A DNA stretch of 64,000 bases from Methanosarcina thermophila TM-1 (GCF_000969885.1 NZ_CP009501.1:434001-498000), one strand, 5' to 3'; numbered from the stretch's first letter, positions 18,821 through 27,830 are shown. Program-made: numbers and translations. Notes: generated from the sequence alone by a model not told the origin.

Positions 18821-18915
18821 GCAATAATAAACTGAAGCAATAGTAAACTGAGGCAATAGTAAACTGAGGCAATAGTAAACTAAATCAATAATAATTGAAG
18901 CAATGCAAAATGAAT
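18821..18915. repeat. 16-bp tandem repeat upstream of third surface-protein gene
   Basis: Units related to GCAATAGTAAACTGAG repeat six times. Two of them (18837-18868) are identical, and the flanking ones are diverged or one base short. The array ends directly before a TATA-like element (18918-18931) about 70 bases from the ATG at 19001, so it sits in the promoter-proximal region. Confidence 0.8.
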
Positions 18916-19000
18916 CAATATATTTATATTGTTCGAACTGATTCCCTAATTTATTAAAAGAAGTTTTAATAGAATTTTACTTTTATATTGGGGAATCAAA

Positions 19001-19591
19001 ATGAAGAAATTAATTGTCCTTCTAACAACCATGCTTATTTTTGCATTAGTCTCTGGAATCGGGGCGGCTAAGGAGATTCCTGTTAATGCGACGAATTCTA
19101 TACAGGCTGCTATAAATAACGCAGCCTCAGGCGATGTAATAATTGTCAAACCCGGGATATATACCGAGAATATTAGAATCACTAAACCAGATCTCGTAAT
19201 AAGGTCTGAGTCAGGGAACCCTGAAGACACTATAGTCAAAGCTAACTCAAACACAAGTGTTTTCAGCATGTCAGCAGTTAACACGACGATTAGCGGGTTT
19301 AAAATAGAATCCGCTGAGACCGGAATTTATATGGCTAACTGCATTAACTGCACGGTTACAAATAACTATCTTTCGGAAAATAAGGTGGGAATAACTCTAT
19401 TTGGTTCGAATTATAATGAAATTTCGGAAAATAGAGTAAACTCAAACAGACAGCATGGGATTCAAATCTTATACTCTGAAGGAAACAAACTCTTAAATAA
19501 CAGTGTAAATTGGAATGATAGAGGAATTAATCATTTATACTCAAACAAAAGCGTGATCTCAGGCAATAATGTCTCTAATAACATGAACTAA
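19001..19591 (+). CDS. 5' part of split surface protein: signal peptide and beta-helix start
   Basis: The 196 residues start with MKKLIVLLTTMLIFALVSG, a clear signal peptide, and continue into NosD-type beta-helix repeats. GGGGAATC stands before the ATG. On its own the product would be a secreted half-helix without an anchor. It stops at the TAA that splits the gene. Confidence 0.6.
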   Translation: MKKLIVLLTTMLIFALVSGIGAAKEIPVNATNSIQAAINNAASGDVIIVKPGIYTENIRITKPDLVIRSESGNPEDTIVKANSNTSVFSMSAVNTTISGFKIESAETGIYMANCINCTVTNNYLSENKVGITLFGSNYNEISENRVNSNRQHGIQILYSEGNKLLNNSVNWNDRGINHLYSNKSVISGNNVSNNMN

Positions 19592-19594
19592 GGA

Positions 19595-22576
19595 ATGTGG
19601 ATTTCTCACTCTAACTTTAATACAATCTCCGGAAACATAGCTAACGAAACCAGCAGGGGTATCTCTCTGGATTCCTCTGCTGATAACAATTTTTCTGGAA
19701 ATATTGTTGCTTTTAATAGCGTATCAGGCTTTTATGAATGTCGTGCCTGCCGCAGAAATCTCATTTTCAATAATTACGCCAATAATAGCCTTAATGCAGA
19801 TATCAACACTGTGGACACCACCTGGAATATAGAAAAAACTCCAGGCACCAATATCGTCGGCGGACCTTTTTTAGGAGGCAATTTCTGGGCAAAACCTAGA
19901 GGCAATGGATTTTCACAGACTGCAACTGACAGAGACAAAGACGGGATTGCTGATTCTGCGTATACTGGCGACTTACAGAACGTTACAGATTATCTGCCTC
20001 TTGTATCAGTTTCCAACCCTGAAAAGCCAATCCCAATTCTACCTGTTGCAAACTTCAGTACCAATGTGACAGGTGGCTATGCTCCTCTTTCTGTCCAGTT
20101 CACTGATCTGTCGCAAAATGCAATTTCCTGGAGATGGGATTTTGAGAGTGACGGAAACATAGATTCAACTGACCAAAATCCGGTTCACACATATACGATC
20201 CAGGGAAACCATACCGTTAACCTAATCGCAGGCAATGAGAATGTCACAGACTCAAAAACTCAGGAGATTATCGTTCAGGAAGCACAGAACGAAGAAAAAA
20301 TCCTTCCCTTTGTAGACTTCAGTGCCAATCCCATGAGTGGTTATGCTCCTCTTTCTGTCCAGTTCACTGATCTCTCAAAGAATGCAACCTCAAGGAACTG
20401 GGACTTTGGAGACGGAACAAATTCAACAGAGCAAAACCCGATGCATACTTATTCTGCACCAGGAACCTATACCGTTAACCTGACCGTCAGCAATGCAAAT
20501 GACTCCACATCAAAACTGAGCACAATAAATGTTCTACAACCTTCTGTTTATGCTTATATTACTAACATGGGCAGCAACAGTGTCTCTGTAATTGACACAT
20601 CTACAAACACTGTTACCGCTACTATAAATGCAGGACATTATCCATTGGGAGTTGTAATTGCCCCTGATGGAACAAAGGCATATGTGGCTAACGCGGAGGG
20701 AACCGTCTCTATAATTGATACATCCATAAACAATGTTATAGGGACGGTGGAAGTAGGAGGTTATCCTTATGGAATTGCAATAAGTCCGGATGGGAAAAAG
20801 GTATATGTGGCGTGTGACGAAGGAAGCAATAACGGATATATCTATGTAATTGACACCTCAACCAATACGGTTACAGCCGCTGTGCCTGTAGGAGATACTC
20901 ATTTAGGAGTTGCAGTGACCCCTAATGGAACAAAGGTATATGTGACAAACTATTTCAGCGACAATATTTCTATAATTGACACTGCAACAAATAATGTTAT
21001 AGGTACGGTAAATATAGGAGACTTTCCTGTTGCAGTTGCGGTGAATCCTGATGGGAAAAATGTATACGTGGCAAATACAAATTATCCACTCGAGGGAGGT
21101 GGAAGATTTACAGGCACCGTTTCTGTAATTGATACAACTACAAACAATGTTACAGCGGTAGTGGAGGTTGGAGCCTCTCCTTCAGGCATTGCGGTCAACC
21201 CGACAGGAACAAAAGTATACGTGGCGAACTATGTTAGCAATAACATCAGTGTAATTAACACAGCAACAAACAATGTTACAGCTTCTGTTAATTTAGGAAT
21301 TCGCCCTTACGGAGTTGCAGTAAGTCCTGATGGATCAAAGGTATATGTAACTAATCAGGGCAGCAACAATGTCTCTGTAATTGATACTGCTACAAACAAT
21401 GTTATAGATACAGTGAATGTAGGAAACAGTCCTGTAGCTTTTGGGCAATTTATAGGAGAAAAATCAGTAGCTCCGGTTTCAAACTTCAGCGGCAATATTA
21501 TGCAGGTAGTACCAGAACTGACTGAAGCTGACAATGGGAGAAGAGTAAATTTCAAATATGGAGAGATTTTTTACCTGATTCTTCGGGAGAAACCGGGTAC
21601 ATCCTATGCTTTGCAACTCAAACTGAGCAATGGTCTCACCATTCTAAGTGAAAAATCAGTACTTATAAATCCTCCGGCATATTTTGAAGTTCCCGGAGGC
21701 GTTATGGGAGTGGATCATATATGGAAAATAAAAGCTAATTCGGAAGGCAACAAGCAGATTAAAGGAACTTACATACAACCTTTAACGAGAAATGTAGCAG
21801 AAACTTATACTGTTTACCTTAAGATAGGCGACGGTGGAAGTAGTGGTGGACGCGGTGGTGGTGGCAGTGGTGGCGGTTCTACTGAACCTGCAAGAAATGT
21901 GGATGTAAAGGAACTTTCACAAGTACGCGTTGTAAGCGGAAATCCAGTTAAATTTGATTTCCCGAAGAATGCCACCTGTGTTGTTTATGTGAGTTTTGAT
22001 GCAAAGAAGACCGCAGGCAAGACCACAACCATTGCCGAGCAGCTCAAAGCAAAATCAACCCTGACTTCAAATCTGTCCTCAGGTGAGGTTTATAAATACT
22101 TCAACCTCTGGGTTGGAAATGCAGGTTTCGCAACAGAAAAGAACATTGAGAACCCTGTAGTGTGCTTCAAGGTCGAAAAATCCTGGCTTGAGGATAAGAA
22201 CATAGACCAGAATTCAATCACGCTTAACAGGTACAGCGATAAAAAATGGTCTGAACTGCCCATAAAGCTGTTGAGAGAAGATAGCAAATATCTGTATTTT
22301 ACGGCTGATACCCCAGGATTCACTTACTTTGCAATAACAGGGAAACCAGTTGAAAATGAAGCCGGAATTGAAATGAAACCTGAAACCAGCACTGCGGAGC
22401 TTGATCAGAATATAACGACATCAGAAATTGAGCAGAGCCAGAAACCTGAACAGGGGAATCTAACAGGCTCACACGAATCTAAAGAGGGGAACCTGACAAG
22501 CATGCCGGAATTCAAAACACTATATGCTATAATCTGTCTTTTTATTGCATACGCCGGCAGGAAGAGGAAAAATTAA
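19595..22576 (+). CDS. 3' part of split surface protein: PKD, YVTN propeller, chagasin-like and PGF domains
   Basis: These 993 residues are in frame with the upstream part. They show the remaining beta-helix (to about 110), two PKD domains (about 150-310), and seven YVTN blades (for example VYVTNYFSDNISIID) from about 312 to 615. Next comes a segment with GEIFYLILREKPGTSY, GVMGVDHIW and YIQPL that matches the layout of I42/chagasin protease inhibitors. After a Gly-rich hinge come the PGF-pre-PGF domain (about 760-915) and a C-terminal MPEF plus hydrophobic stretch plus RKRKN. It lacks a signal peptide, and the only start near the stop (ATG 19595) has no spaced ribosome-binding site, so independent secretion is unlikely. 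Confidence 0.6.
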   Translation: MWISHSNFNTISGNIANETSRGISLDSSADNNFSGNIVAFNSVSGFYECRACRRNLIFNNYANNSLNADINTVDTTWNIEKTPGTNIVGGPFLGGNFWAKPRGNGFSQTATDRDKDGIADSAYTGDLQNVTDYLPLVSVSNPEKPIPILPVANFSTNVTGGYAPLSVQFTDLSQNAISWRWDFESDGNIDSTDQNPVHTYTIQGNHTVNLIAGNENVTDSKTQEIIVQEAQNEEKILPFVDFSANPMSGYAPLSVQFTDLSKNATSRNWDFGDGTNSTEQNPMHTYSAPGTYTVNLTVSNANDSTSKLSTINVLQPSVYAYITNMGSNSVSVIDTSTNTVTATINAGHYPLGVVIAPDGTKAYVANAEGTVSIIDTSINNVIGTVEVGGYPYGIAISPDGKKVYVACDEGSNNGYIYVIDTSTNTVTAAVPVGDTHLGVAVTPNGTKVYVTNYFSDNISIIDTATNNVIGTVNIGDFPVAVAVNPDGKNVYVANTNYPLEGGGRFTGTVSVIDTTTNNVTAVVEVGASPSGIAVNPTGTKVYVANYVSNNISVINTATNNVTASVNLGIRPYGVAVSPDGSKVYVTNQGSNNVSVIDTATNNVIDTVNVGNSPVAFGQFIGEKSVAPVSNFSGNIMQVVPELTEADNGRRVNFKYGEIFYLILREKPGTSYALQLKLSNGLTILSEKSVLINPPAYFEVPGGVMGVDHIWKIKANSEGNKQIKGTYIQPLTRNVAETYTVYLKIGDGGSSGGRGGGGSGGGSTEPARNVDVKELSQVRVVSGNPVKFDFPKNATCVVYVSFDAKKTAGKTTTIAEQLKAKSTLTSNLSSGEVYKYFNLWVGNAGFATEKNIENPVVCFKVEKSWLEDKNIDQNSITLNRYSDKKWSELPIKLLREDSKYLYFTADTPGFTYFAITGKPVENEAGIEMKPETSTAELDQNITTSEIEQSQKPEQGNLTGSHESKEGNLTSMPEFKTLYAIICLFIAYAGRKRKN

Positions 22577-22621
22577 ATCAATCAGGAAAAACCAGAAGAT
22601 AAGTACGGGAGTGGGGGTTCA

Positions 22622-23266
22622 ATGGGGTCATGGAAGATTTTTGACAGGTATGCAGAGGAATATGACGCCTGGTATGAGAGTAATGAATTCGAATACAGGT
22701 CGGAACTGCTTGCCCTGAGAACTTTCCTCCCAGAAAATCTGAAGAAATTGAAAGCACTTGAAATCGGAGCCGGTACAGGCAGGTTCTCTTCAGTTCTGGG
22801 GGTCGGACTCGGGCTTGAACCATCAAGGGCTATGGCAAGACTTGCAAAGCAGCGAAGCTTGGAGGTCGTGCTTGGAGTTGCAGAGTTCCTGCCCTTTAAA
22901 AAAGAAAAATTTGATCTGGTTTTGATTATTACCTCACTTGCTTTTTTCGAGAATCCTGATCAAGCGTTCAGAGAGATCCTGAGAATTTTGAAGCCAGGTG
23001 GACAAATTATAGCCGGAATTCTTGACAGAGACAGCCCACAGGGGTGCTATATCGAATCAAAGAGCAAAAAAGGCAGGTTTTTTTCTGAGGCACACTTCTT
23101 TTCGGCAGAAGAGATCTCGGAATATCTTACAGCACTCGGGTTTGAAAGTCTTGAAACCTGCCAGACAATCTTTAAACAGCCTGAACAAATTAAAGAAATT
23201 GAGACTCCGGAAAAAGGGCATGGAAGGGGATGGTTTGCAGTACTTTCAGCCAGAAAGCCTCTTTAA
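22622..23266 (+). CDS. Class I SAM-dependent methyltransferase
   Basis: This 214-residue cytoplasmic methyltransferase has the SAM-binding motif I LEIGAGTGRFSSVLG near residue 41, an acidic motif II region (GLGLEPSRAM), and motif IV FDLVLIITSLAFFENP, in the order of the UbiE/Type-11 subfamily. The substrate cannot be told; family members act on quinones, lipids, arsenite, tRNA or small molecules. The ATG follows GGGAGTGGGGGTTCA, a strong ribosome-binding site. The gene lies alone between the surface-protein cluster and a convergent small hypothetical gene. Confidence 0.88.
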   Translation: MGSWKIFDRYAEEYDAWYESNEFEYRSELLALRTFLPENLKKLKALEIGAGTGRFSSVLGVGLGLEPSRAMARLAKQRSLEVVLGVAEFLPFKKEKFDLVLIITSLAFFENPDQAFREILRILKPGGQIIAGILDRDSPQGCYIESKSKKGRFFSEAHFFSAEEISEYLTALGFESLETCQTIFKQPEQIKEIETPEKGHGRGWFAVLSARKPL

Positions 23267-23298
23267 AGAAGTCTTTTTAAGCTCTGTGGGCTAAAGGT

Positions 23299-23586
23299 TT
23301 AAAAAGAATTACGATTCCGAATTTCTCTGAGCCTTTTTTTTCCTGCATCAATAATGGACATGAGTTCGGAATAGGCACATTCTGAGAGTTCGTTTCCCTG
23401 AGCGAGTGAAAAGAGAGTTTTTCCATCCGAATAAAGAAGAATTCCGTTCCATTCTGCGAAGTGAATGCCTGAAAGATACTCACAGGGCAGTTCCCATCGG
23501 GAATCTACATTTTCAAAACCTTCAAAACGGTAGAAAACAGCCCCATTTTTCAAGACTTTTGTAAATCTTAGGAGTTTACTGACCAT
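23299..23586 (-). CDS. Small conserved hypothetical protein
   Basis: This protein of 95 residues (MVSKLLRFTKVLKNGAVFYR and on) is rich in aromatic residues and has no recognised domain. The pattern of short beta strands followed by a C-terminal helix (SELMSIIDAGKKRLREI) suggests a small alpha/beta fold. It is convergent with the methyltransferase and separated from the fwd-type operon downstream of it. The ribosome-binding site is weak (GGATG, about nine bases upstream). Confidence 0.6.
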   Translation of the reverse strand: MVSKLLRFTKVLKNGAVFYRFEGFENVDSRWELPCEYLSGIHFAEWNGILLYSDGKTLFSLAQGNELSECAYSELMSIIDAGKKRLREIRNRNSF

Positions 23587-23739
23587 ATTTTTTCATCCAG
23601 GTTGTGTTACCATAAAAAAGAAACAAAATGATTTCTACCATTTTTAAAGGAAATTATTAAGGGAATTTTAAAGGCTCAATGATCTTCTAAGGAAATCAGT
23701 CAGCTCTAACAAGAAAAAGAATTAAGTCAGTAGAAAAAA

Positions 23740-24138
23740 TTAAACCATGAGCTCAGTTATTTTTTCCCCTTTTGCATTGGTAACGGTTACGGATATTTCT
23801 TTAAACTTCGGAACTCCTGTGCCGCCAGTTTCATCCGAAACAAGCATATTTGACCAGGGGCTTTTAGGCATATATGCAATGCCCCTGTGAGGAGTTTCAT
23901 ATCCAGATTCCTCAGCTCTGACAACAACCCGTCCAAATTCGTTTTTTAGGATGACAGTATCGCCTTTTTTTACGTTCAGCTGTTTCAAGTCTGCAGGATC
24001 CAGCTTTATGACGGCAGAAAGGTTTTTGTACTCTTCCCCAAAACGGTTTTCACGCATAGCCTTATCCTGAAAGATATCCCGATAAGTTATGATTTTAACT
24101 TTTATTTCAGGAGCCAAAAGAAAAGATCCGAAATCCAT
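23740..24138 (-). CDS. fwdD: Formylmethanofuran dehydrogenase subunit D-like
   Basis: This 132-residue molybdopterin-dinucleotide-binding beta-barrel protein corresponds to FwdD/FmdD. Together with the B subunit it holds the tungsten- or molybdenum-pterin cofactor that reduces CO2 on methanofuran or oxidises the formyl group. Typical stretches are VIKLDPADLKQLNVKKGD and HRGIAYMPKSPWSN. The start overlaps the stop of the B subunit (TAATG) and has GGAGG seven bases upstream, so translation is coupled. Tungsten versus molybdenum use cannot be read from the sequence. Confidence 0.88.
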   Translation of the reverse strand: MDFGSFLLAPEIKVKIITYRDIFQDKAMRENRFGEEYKNLSAVIKLDPADLKQLNVKKGDTVILKNEFGRVVVRAEESGYETPHRGIAYMPKSPWSNMLVSDETGGTGVPKFKEISVTVTNAKGEKITELMV

Positions 24139-25382
24139 TACAGTGCCTCCATTATTTTCTTTAGGATTACTTCCTCAGATGGGTGATCTGTCTTAATTAC
24201 AGGTTCAAAACTGACTTTAACCCCATCCATGCGTGTAGCACTTCCTCCTGACTCTACGCCACTTATTGTGGTATTGATGTAAACTTTTGCATGCTTTGAA
24301 GTAAGGGTTTCACAATGGTCTATTGAGATAACAGGAATCTCAAGCAGGTTTTTCACAATGGAGTGGGGAAGGATTGAAAACGGATCAGTGCCAATAATAA
24401 GGGCTGCATCCACTGTTTTCGCTTTAAGAGATTCAACAATTGAATACTCTGGCCCATGTTTTACAGTACCGTCCTCAAACTTCACGCTATTTACATACCC
24501 TGTTTCTGCAAAGAGCTTCTCGTTAAAGCCCACTATGTTACAGCTACTTACCATTGGGATCAGGTGGAAGTTGGCTTTTTCGTTAAGGACTTTCATAAGC
24601 TTGAAAAGCGGCTCAAGGTCATCAATCGAGTAGATTAGCCCGCGTCCTACGAAAATTACCCCGAACTTTGCCCCTTTAAGGATATTTGCAAGCTCAAGGA
24701 TTCTCTTTGGAGGGAAATTGTAAGAGGTTTTGGGAATCTTTCCAGAAAGCCCTGCAATCAGGGCATCGATAAACTCTGCATCTCCTTTTGGAGGAATCTG
24801 GAAGAAATAATTCCCGCAGATCTTTGCAGTATGAGACTTCCGAACATCTATTGCAATTGCTGTTCTTTCTTCTTCCCAGCCCCGTTGCTTTTCGCTTCCT
24901 CTGGGGAAATAGGAATGCTTTGAAAGAAGGCGAGGATGAGAGTCCGATGGGTCTGTTCCCCAGTATATAATTACATCAGCTTTATTCCTCACGTCGTCAA
25001 GAGTGCAGGTCTTAAGCTTATTTTGAATGATAGCCTCTGACAGAGGACCCAGACAGAAGGAGGATGTATCATCAAGCGTTGCGTTGATTTTTTTTGCAAG
25101 CTCGATTGCCAGTTTCTGAGTTTCATCTGTAGAATTCCCGAGCCCGAAGATCAGGGGATTTTTTGCATTCTTGAGAATTGATACTGCCTCATTGATTGCA
25201 GTTGCCTCATCAACAGGTGTGTTATCAACACGGAAACCTACTTCGCCCCTGGTTTCCTTCATGTGGGCTACACCTACTCTGCAGGCTGTGTAAACTTTAT
25301 TTACTACGTTTTTCTCGGATTCAACCTCTATATCATCGCAAAGGAGTCCACAGCCTGTGCACACATAATAGTTTTTCTCCAT
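24138..25382 (-). CDS. fwdB: Formylmethanofuran dehydrogenase subunit B-like
   Basis: This catalytic B subunit is of the DMSO-reductase fold. The N-terminal MEKNYYVCTGCGLLCDDIE binds a [4Fe-4S] cluster, with a later cysteine in VYTACRVG. Cys in SSFCLGPLSEAI near residue 110 matches the position of the metal-ligand cysteine (selenocysteine in some species). The frame opens at a GTG at 25397, but the ATG at 25382 is placed after GAGG and begins just before the cluster motif, so it is preferred (414 residues). It lies between an upstream ferredoxin-like gene and the D subunit. The A and C subunits of the full enzyme are absent from the window, so this set probably exchanges subunits with another locus or forms a reduced complex. 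Confidence 0.9.
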   Translation of the reverse strand: MEKNYYVCTGCGLLCDDIEVESEKNVVNKVYTACRVGVAHMKETRGEVGFRVDNTPVDEATAINEAVSILKNAKNPLIFGLGNSTDETQKLAIELAKKINATLDDTSSFCLGPLSEAIIQNKLKTCTLDDVRNKADVIIYWGTDPSDSHPRLLSKHSYFPRGSEKQRGWEEERTAIAIDVRKSHTAKICGNYFFQIPPKGDAEFIDALIAGLSGKIPKTSYNFPPKRILELANILKGAKFGVIFVGRGLIYSIDDLEPLFKLMKVLNEKANFHLIPMVSSCNIVGFNEKLFAETGYVNSVKFEDGTVKHGPEYSIVESLKAKTVDAALIIGTDPFSILPHSIVKNLLEIPVISIDHCETLTSKHAKVYINTTISGVESGGSATRMDGVKVSFEPVIKTDHPSEEVILKKIMEAL

Positions 25383-25393
25383 ATCCACATTCC

Positions 25394-25858
25394 TCACACA
25401 AACTCAATTGCTTCTACAGGGCAGGTTACTATACAGCCATTACAGAGAATTTTATTTTTTCCGAAGCGGCGACATTCCCCTAAGTTCTGGGCTCTTACAA
25501 TGCCGTCTTCTACGGTCAGAACCAGCTTATTAGCATTCCTGGGGGCGTTTCCTGAGCCAACTCCATAAGGATCATTTGCTACATTAGGAGGGCAGGCAAC
25601 CACGCAATTTCCACAACCGAAGCACAAATCTTCATGCACAATGAGCCCGGTTTCGGTTGCTTCTTCGGATGGTTTGAAAATTTCACGTATTTTTTCATAG
25701 TTTTCTTTGTATTTTGGTTCTTCTTTAAGGGGCGGGCAGTCCTCGGGTGTGAGCTCGCGTGCCATAAGGGCTACTGCAAAAGCCATACATGAGGTTTTTC
25801 CGCACTTTTTGCAGTTGGTTTTTGGAAGCAGCTGATAGAGTTCCATTGCATTTGTCAT
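25394..25858 (-). CDS. Ferredoxin-like subunit with Fe-S domain of the CODH/ACS gamma type (FwdG-like)
   Basis: The protein is 154 residues. The N-terminal segment NCKKCGKTSCMAFAVALM with CPPL is the four-cysteine Fe-S domain seen in corrinoid/CdhE-type proteins. The C-terminal half is a two-cluster ferredoxin with CFGCGNCVVACPP and CNGCIVTCPVEAIEFV. It probably passes electrons to or from the B/D subunits encoded immediately downstream. GGGTGACC precedes the ATG. The three genes read G-B-D as one minus-strand operon whose promoter should lie in 25859-26240. Confidence 0.82.
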   Translation of the reverse strand: MTNAMELYQLLPKTNCKKCGKTSCMAFAVALMARELTPEDCPPLKEEPKYKENYEKIREIFKPSEEATETGLIVHEDLCFGCGNCVVACPPNVANDPYGVGSGNAPRNANKLVLTVEDGIVRAQNLGECRRFGKNKILCNGCIVTCPVEAIEFV

Positions 25859-26240
25859 TCCAGGTCACCCTTGAGTCAAGTTTTTAGAAGTAAATTTTTA
25901 ATATAAGTTCTCCTTAGAGGGAATGAATAACAAAATTACGATTAAAAAGTAAAATTAAGCTTGCCACTGAAAACGCAGGTTAAAGAACCTTTAATTAAAT
26001 ATATGTAAGTACTCTTCCTTAAACTCTCGCTTTTTTATTTTCAGTGTTACTTTCAGCTTGAGGAGGGAATATCCGGCAAACTTCTGCGAATAAATTGAGA
26101 TCTTCAAATTTTGATGCCCTTAGGTACGCAGGCTTCTATTTCTGGGATCTTTGAGGTCAAAGGCTTTTCAAATTAATTTTCCTGGTCACAGAAATAATTG
26201 ATAAGCCTCTTTACAGGCAAATGAATCCAGTGAACCCAAT
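25859..26240. other. Intergenic region upstream of fwd-type operon
   Basis: This region contains the promoter for the minus-strand G-B-D genes and the end of the ferredoxin-thioredoxin reductase gene. No gene, repeat or clear operator was seen; AT-rich stretches near 26000 could hold the TATA box. Confidence 0.45.
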
Positions 26241-26522
26241 TTAATTCGCTTTAAAGAAAAGTTCGCAGTGGCAGCTTCCATCCCTTTCGACTTCTTCTTT
26301 ATGATATATGCAGGGACATACGATCTTTCTATCTTCTTTTTCATCTCCCGTAACTATTCTGCAGGGGCAGTAGCGCTTTCCGAATTTCTCAAGCTTTAAT
26401 GTAAGCCCGTCAAGCACATAATCAAGAGCTTCTTTATCCGGGTTAAGCCTGTAACCTGCTTTCTCCGCATACTTCTGAGTCCATTCATACATTTTTTCCT
26501 TTAATTCATTGTGTTCAGTCAT
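26241..26522 (-). CDS. Ferredoxin-thioredoxin/disulfide reductase catalytic subunit
   Basis: This 93-residue protein has the family's three paired-cysteine motifs CPCR, CPCI and CHCEL. These bind a [4Fe-4S] cluster next to a redox-active disulfide and use ferredoxin electrons to reduce thioredoxin-like partners. The spacings differ slightly from the plant enzyme, as is usual for methanogen members. AGGAG precedes the ATG. The gene stands alone, with a long intergenic region upstream that contains an imperfect inverted repeat around GGTACTAATTA...TTAATTGGTACC (26618-26648). Confidence 0.92.
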   Translation of the reverse strand: MTEHNELKEKMYEWTQKYAEKAGYRLNPDKEALDYVLDGLTLKLEKFGKRYCPCRIVTGDEKEDRKIVCPCIYHKEEVERDGSCHCELFFKAN

Positions 26523-27660
26523 ACAAAAAAACTCCTGACCCTTTAAACCGAAACAGTCCTGAACCTTTATGAGAAGAATATGTGAGTACAGTTTGAGTCA
26601 TTTATAAAATGGTAGTATTAAGGTACTAATTATCCTTAATTGGTACCAAGATGTATGGCAACAATTCAGGATTTTAACATCAACTCCAGTTTGTAACGTT
26701 ATAGCTCTATTTTTATTCAAGTTATTTATAGAAATACCTTATCCCTCAGGAATTATTTAATTCCTCCCATACTACCAGTTTCATCTCACTTATATCTGTA
26801 TCCAATCCTGTCTCACTTATGCCCATATAACCATTTTCTGTTAAATTTTTATTGAGTCGCCCGTTTGAGACTGGTTCCTAAATTAGGAATTAAGTTCTCA
26901 AACTATAAATCAATTGGTAAGACTTTGGTGGTAAGGTAGAAGTAATGATGCTAAGGTTCTGTCCAATACTTTTCTCATATACCAGCCAAACTGCGTATCA
27001 GTCAAAGTGAATTGTCAGTCTGGAGTTCAGGTTTAAATATAAACCCGGTTAACTGGTTGGCTCAAGACAAATAAGAAAGTTAATATACCTAAAATATAAA
27101 TTCTATTATATAAATAAATTCTGTTATATAAATAAACTGTTAAGCTGTATATAATAAATGGTCAAATCTGTTACAGAAGATAAACTATAGAAGAACATAG
27201 CAAAAAATAATAAAACTTAGAGTAAAAACTTAGAGTATTGGAACTTATCTAAAATAGTCTGAGATTTAAAATAATAAATTAACATTAAATAAATTTGGAA
27301 ACACCATATAAAATAAAGGTTTTGATTTTATACAAAATCCTTATGCTTTTATTCAGTTTAAATGAAAAAGTATAGGGATATGTAAAGGCTACTATCTATC
27401 ATTAGATTATCAGTTCAATACAAATAGCAAATTGTTAATTAAACAATAACACAATAAAAAATTGTAAATGTGAAAGAATAACAATTTCATATGAAGATGA
27501 ACAATATAAAAGTAACAAATCCATGAATTTGGAATTTTAATTGTTCTCAACAAATTTGAAATCTAAAAATTCTTTAGTGAGCAGCTGTACCGGATCTGGT
27601 TTTTCTGTATGGCAAAATGCTCTTGCACGTGGTTCTGAATTATGGTCAGGAATCATAACT

Positions 27661-27800
27661 TTCAGTATGTAAACCTTTCAGGTTATATGCAAATCTTTCA
27701 GGTTATATGCAAATCTTTCAGATTATATACAAGTCTTTCAGGTTGTATGTAAATCTTTCAGCTTGTATGTAAATCTTTCAGGTTACATGTAAATATTAGA
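27661..27800. repeat. 20-bp tandem repeat array upstream of hdrA
   Basis: Seven consecutive 20-bp units follow the consensus GGTTATATGCAAATCTTTCA. Two are identical (27681-27720) and the rest differ at one to five positions. Unit length is constant with no spacers. Each unit contains a TATA-like core. The array ends about 62 bases before the preferred hdrA start. Confidence 0.9.
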
Positions 27801-27813
27801 AGCTATAGCTTGA

Positions 27814-27830
27814 CGAATCGTTAAGATTCG
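27814..27830. promoter_or_regulatory. Candidate operator: CGAATC-N5-GATTCG inverted repeat
   Basis: A perfect six-base inverted repeat with a five-base centre lies between the 20-bp array and the hdrA start. Its symmetry and placement fit a dimeric repressor or activator site, but no factor can be named. Confidence 0.4.

Larger units (their letters stand above)
19001..22576 (+). pseudogene. Third surface-protein paralog, split by an in-frame TAA
   Basis: The frame stays constant from the ATG at 19001 to the stop at 22576, except for one TAA at 19589-19591. Around it the protein reads VSNNMN-stop-GMWISHSNFN, in the middle of a beta-helix repeat where the family has Asn-Tyr-Gly, so a single base change TAT/TAC to TAA explains it. 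The full design would be signal peptide, beta-helix, two PKD domains, a seven-bladed YVTN propeller, a chagasin-like domain, a Gly-rich hinge, PGF-pre-PGF and a C-terminal sorting segment. Either the gene is recently inactivated, or the stop is read through, or the base is a sequencing error. Pyrrolysine does not apply because that uses TAG. Confidence 0.75.

Noticed and set aside
19589-19591. Pyrrolysine or other recoding at the in-frame stop
   Set aside because: Methanosarcina recodes TAG, not TAA, and no recoding structure is visible; nonsense mutation or error is simpler.
27661-27800. Possible CRISPR array
   Set aside because: The 20-bp units are directly contiguous with no unique spacers, and no cas genes are present. 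The same applies to the other tandem arrays.
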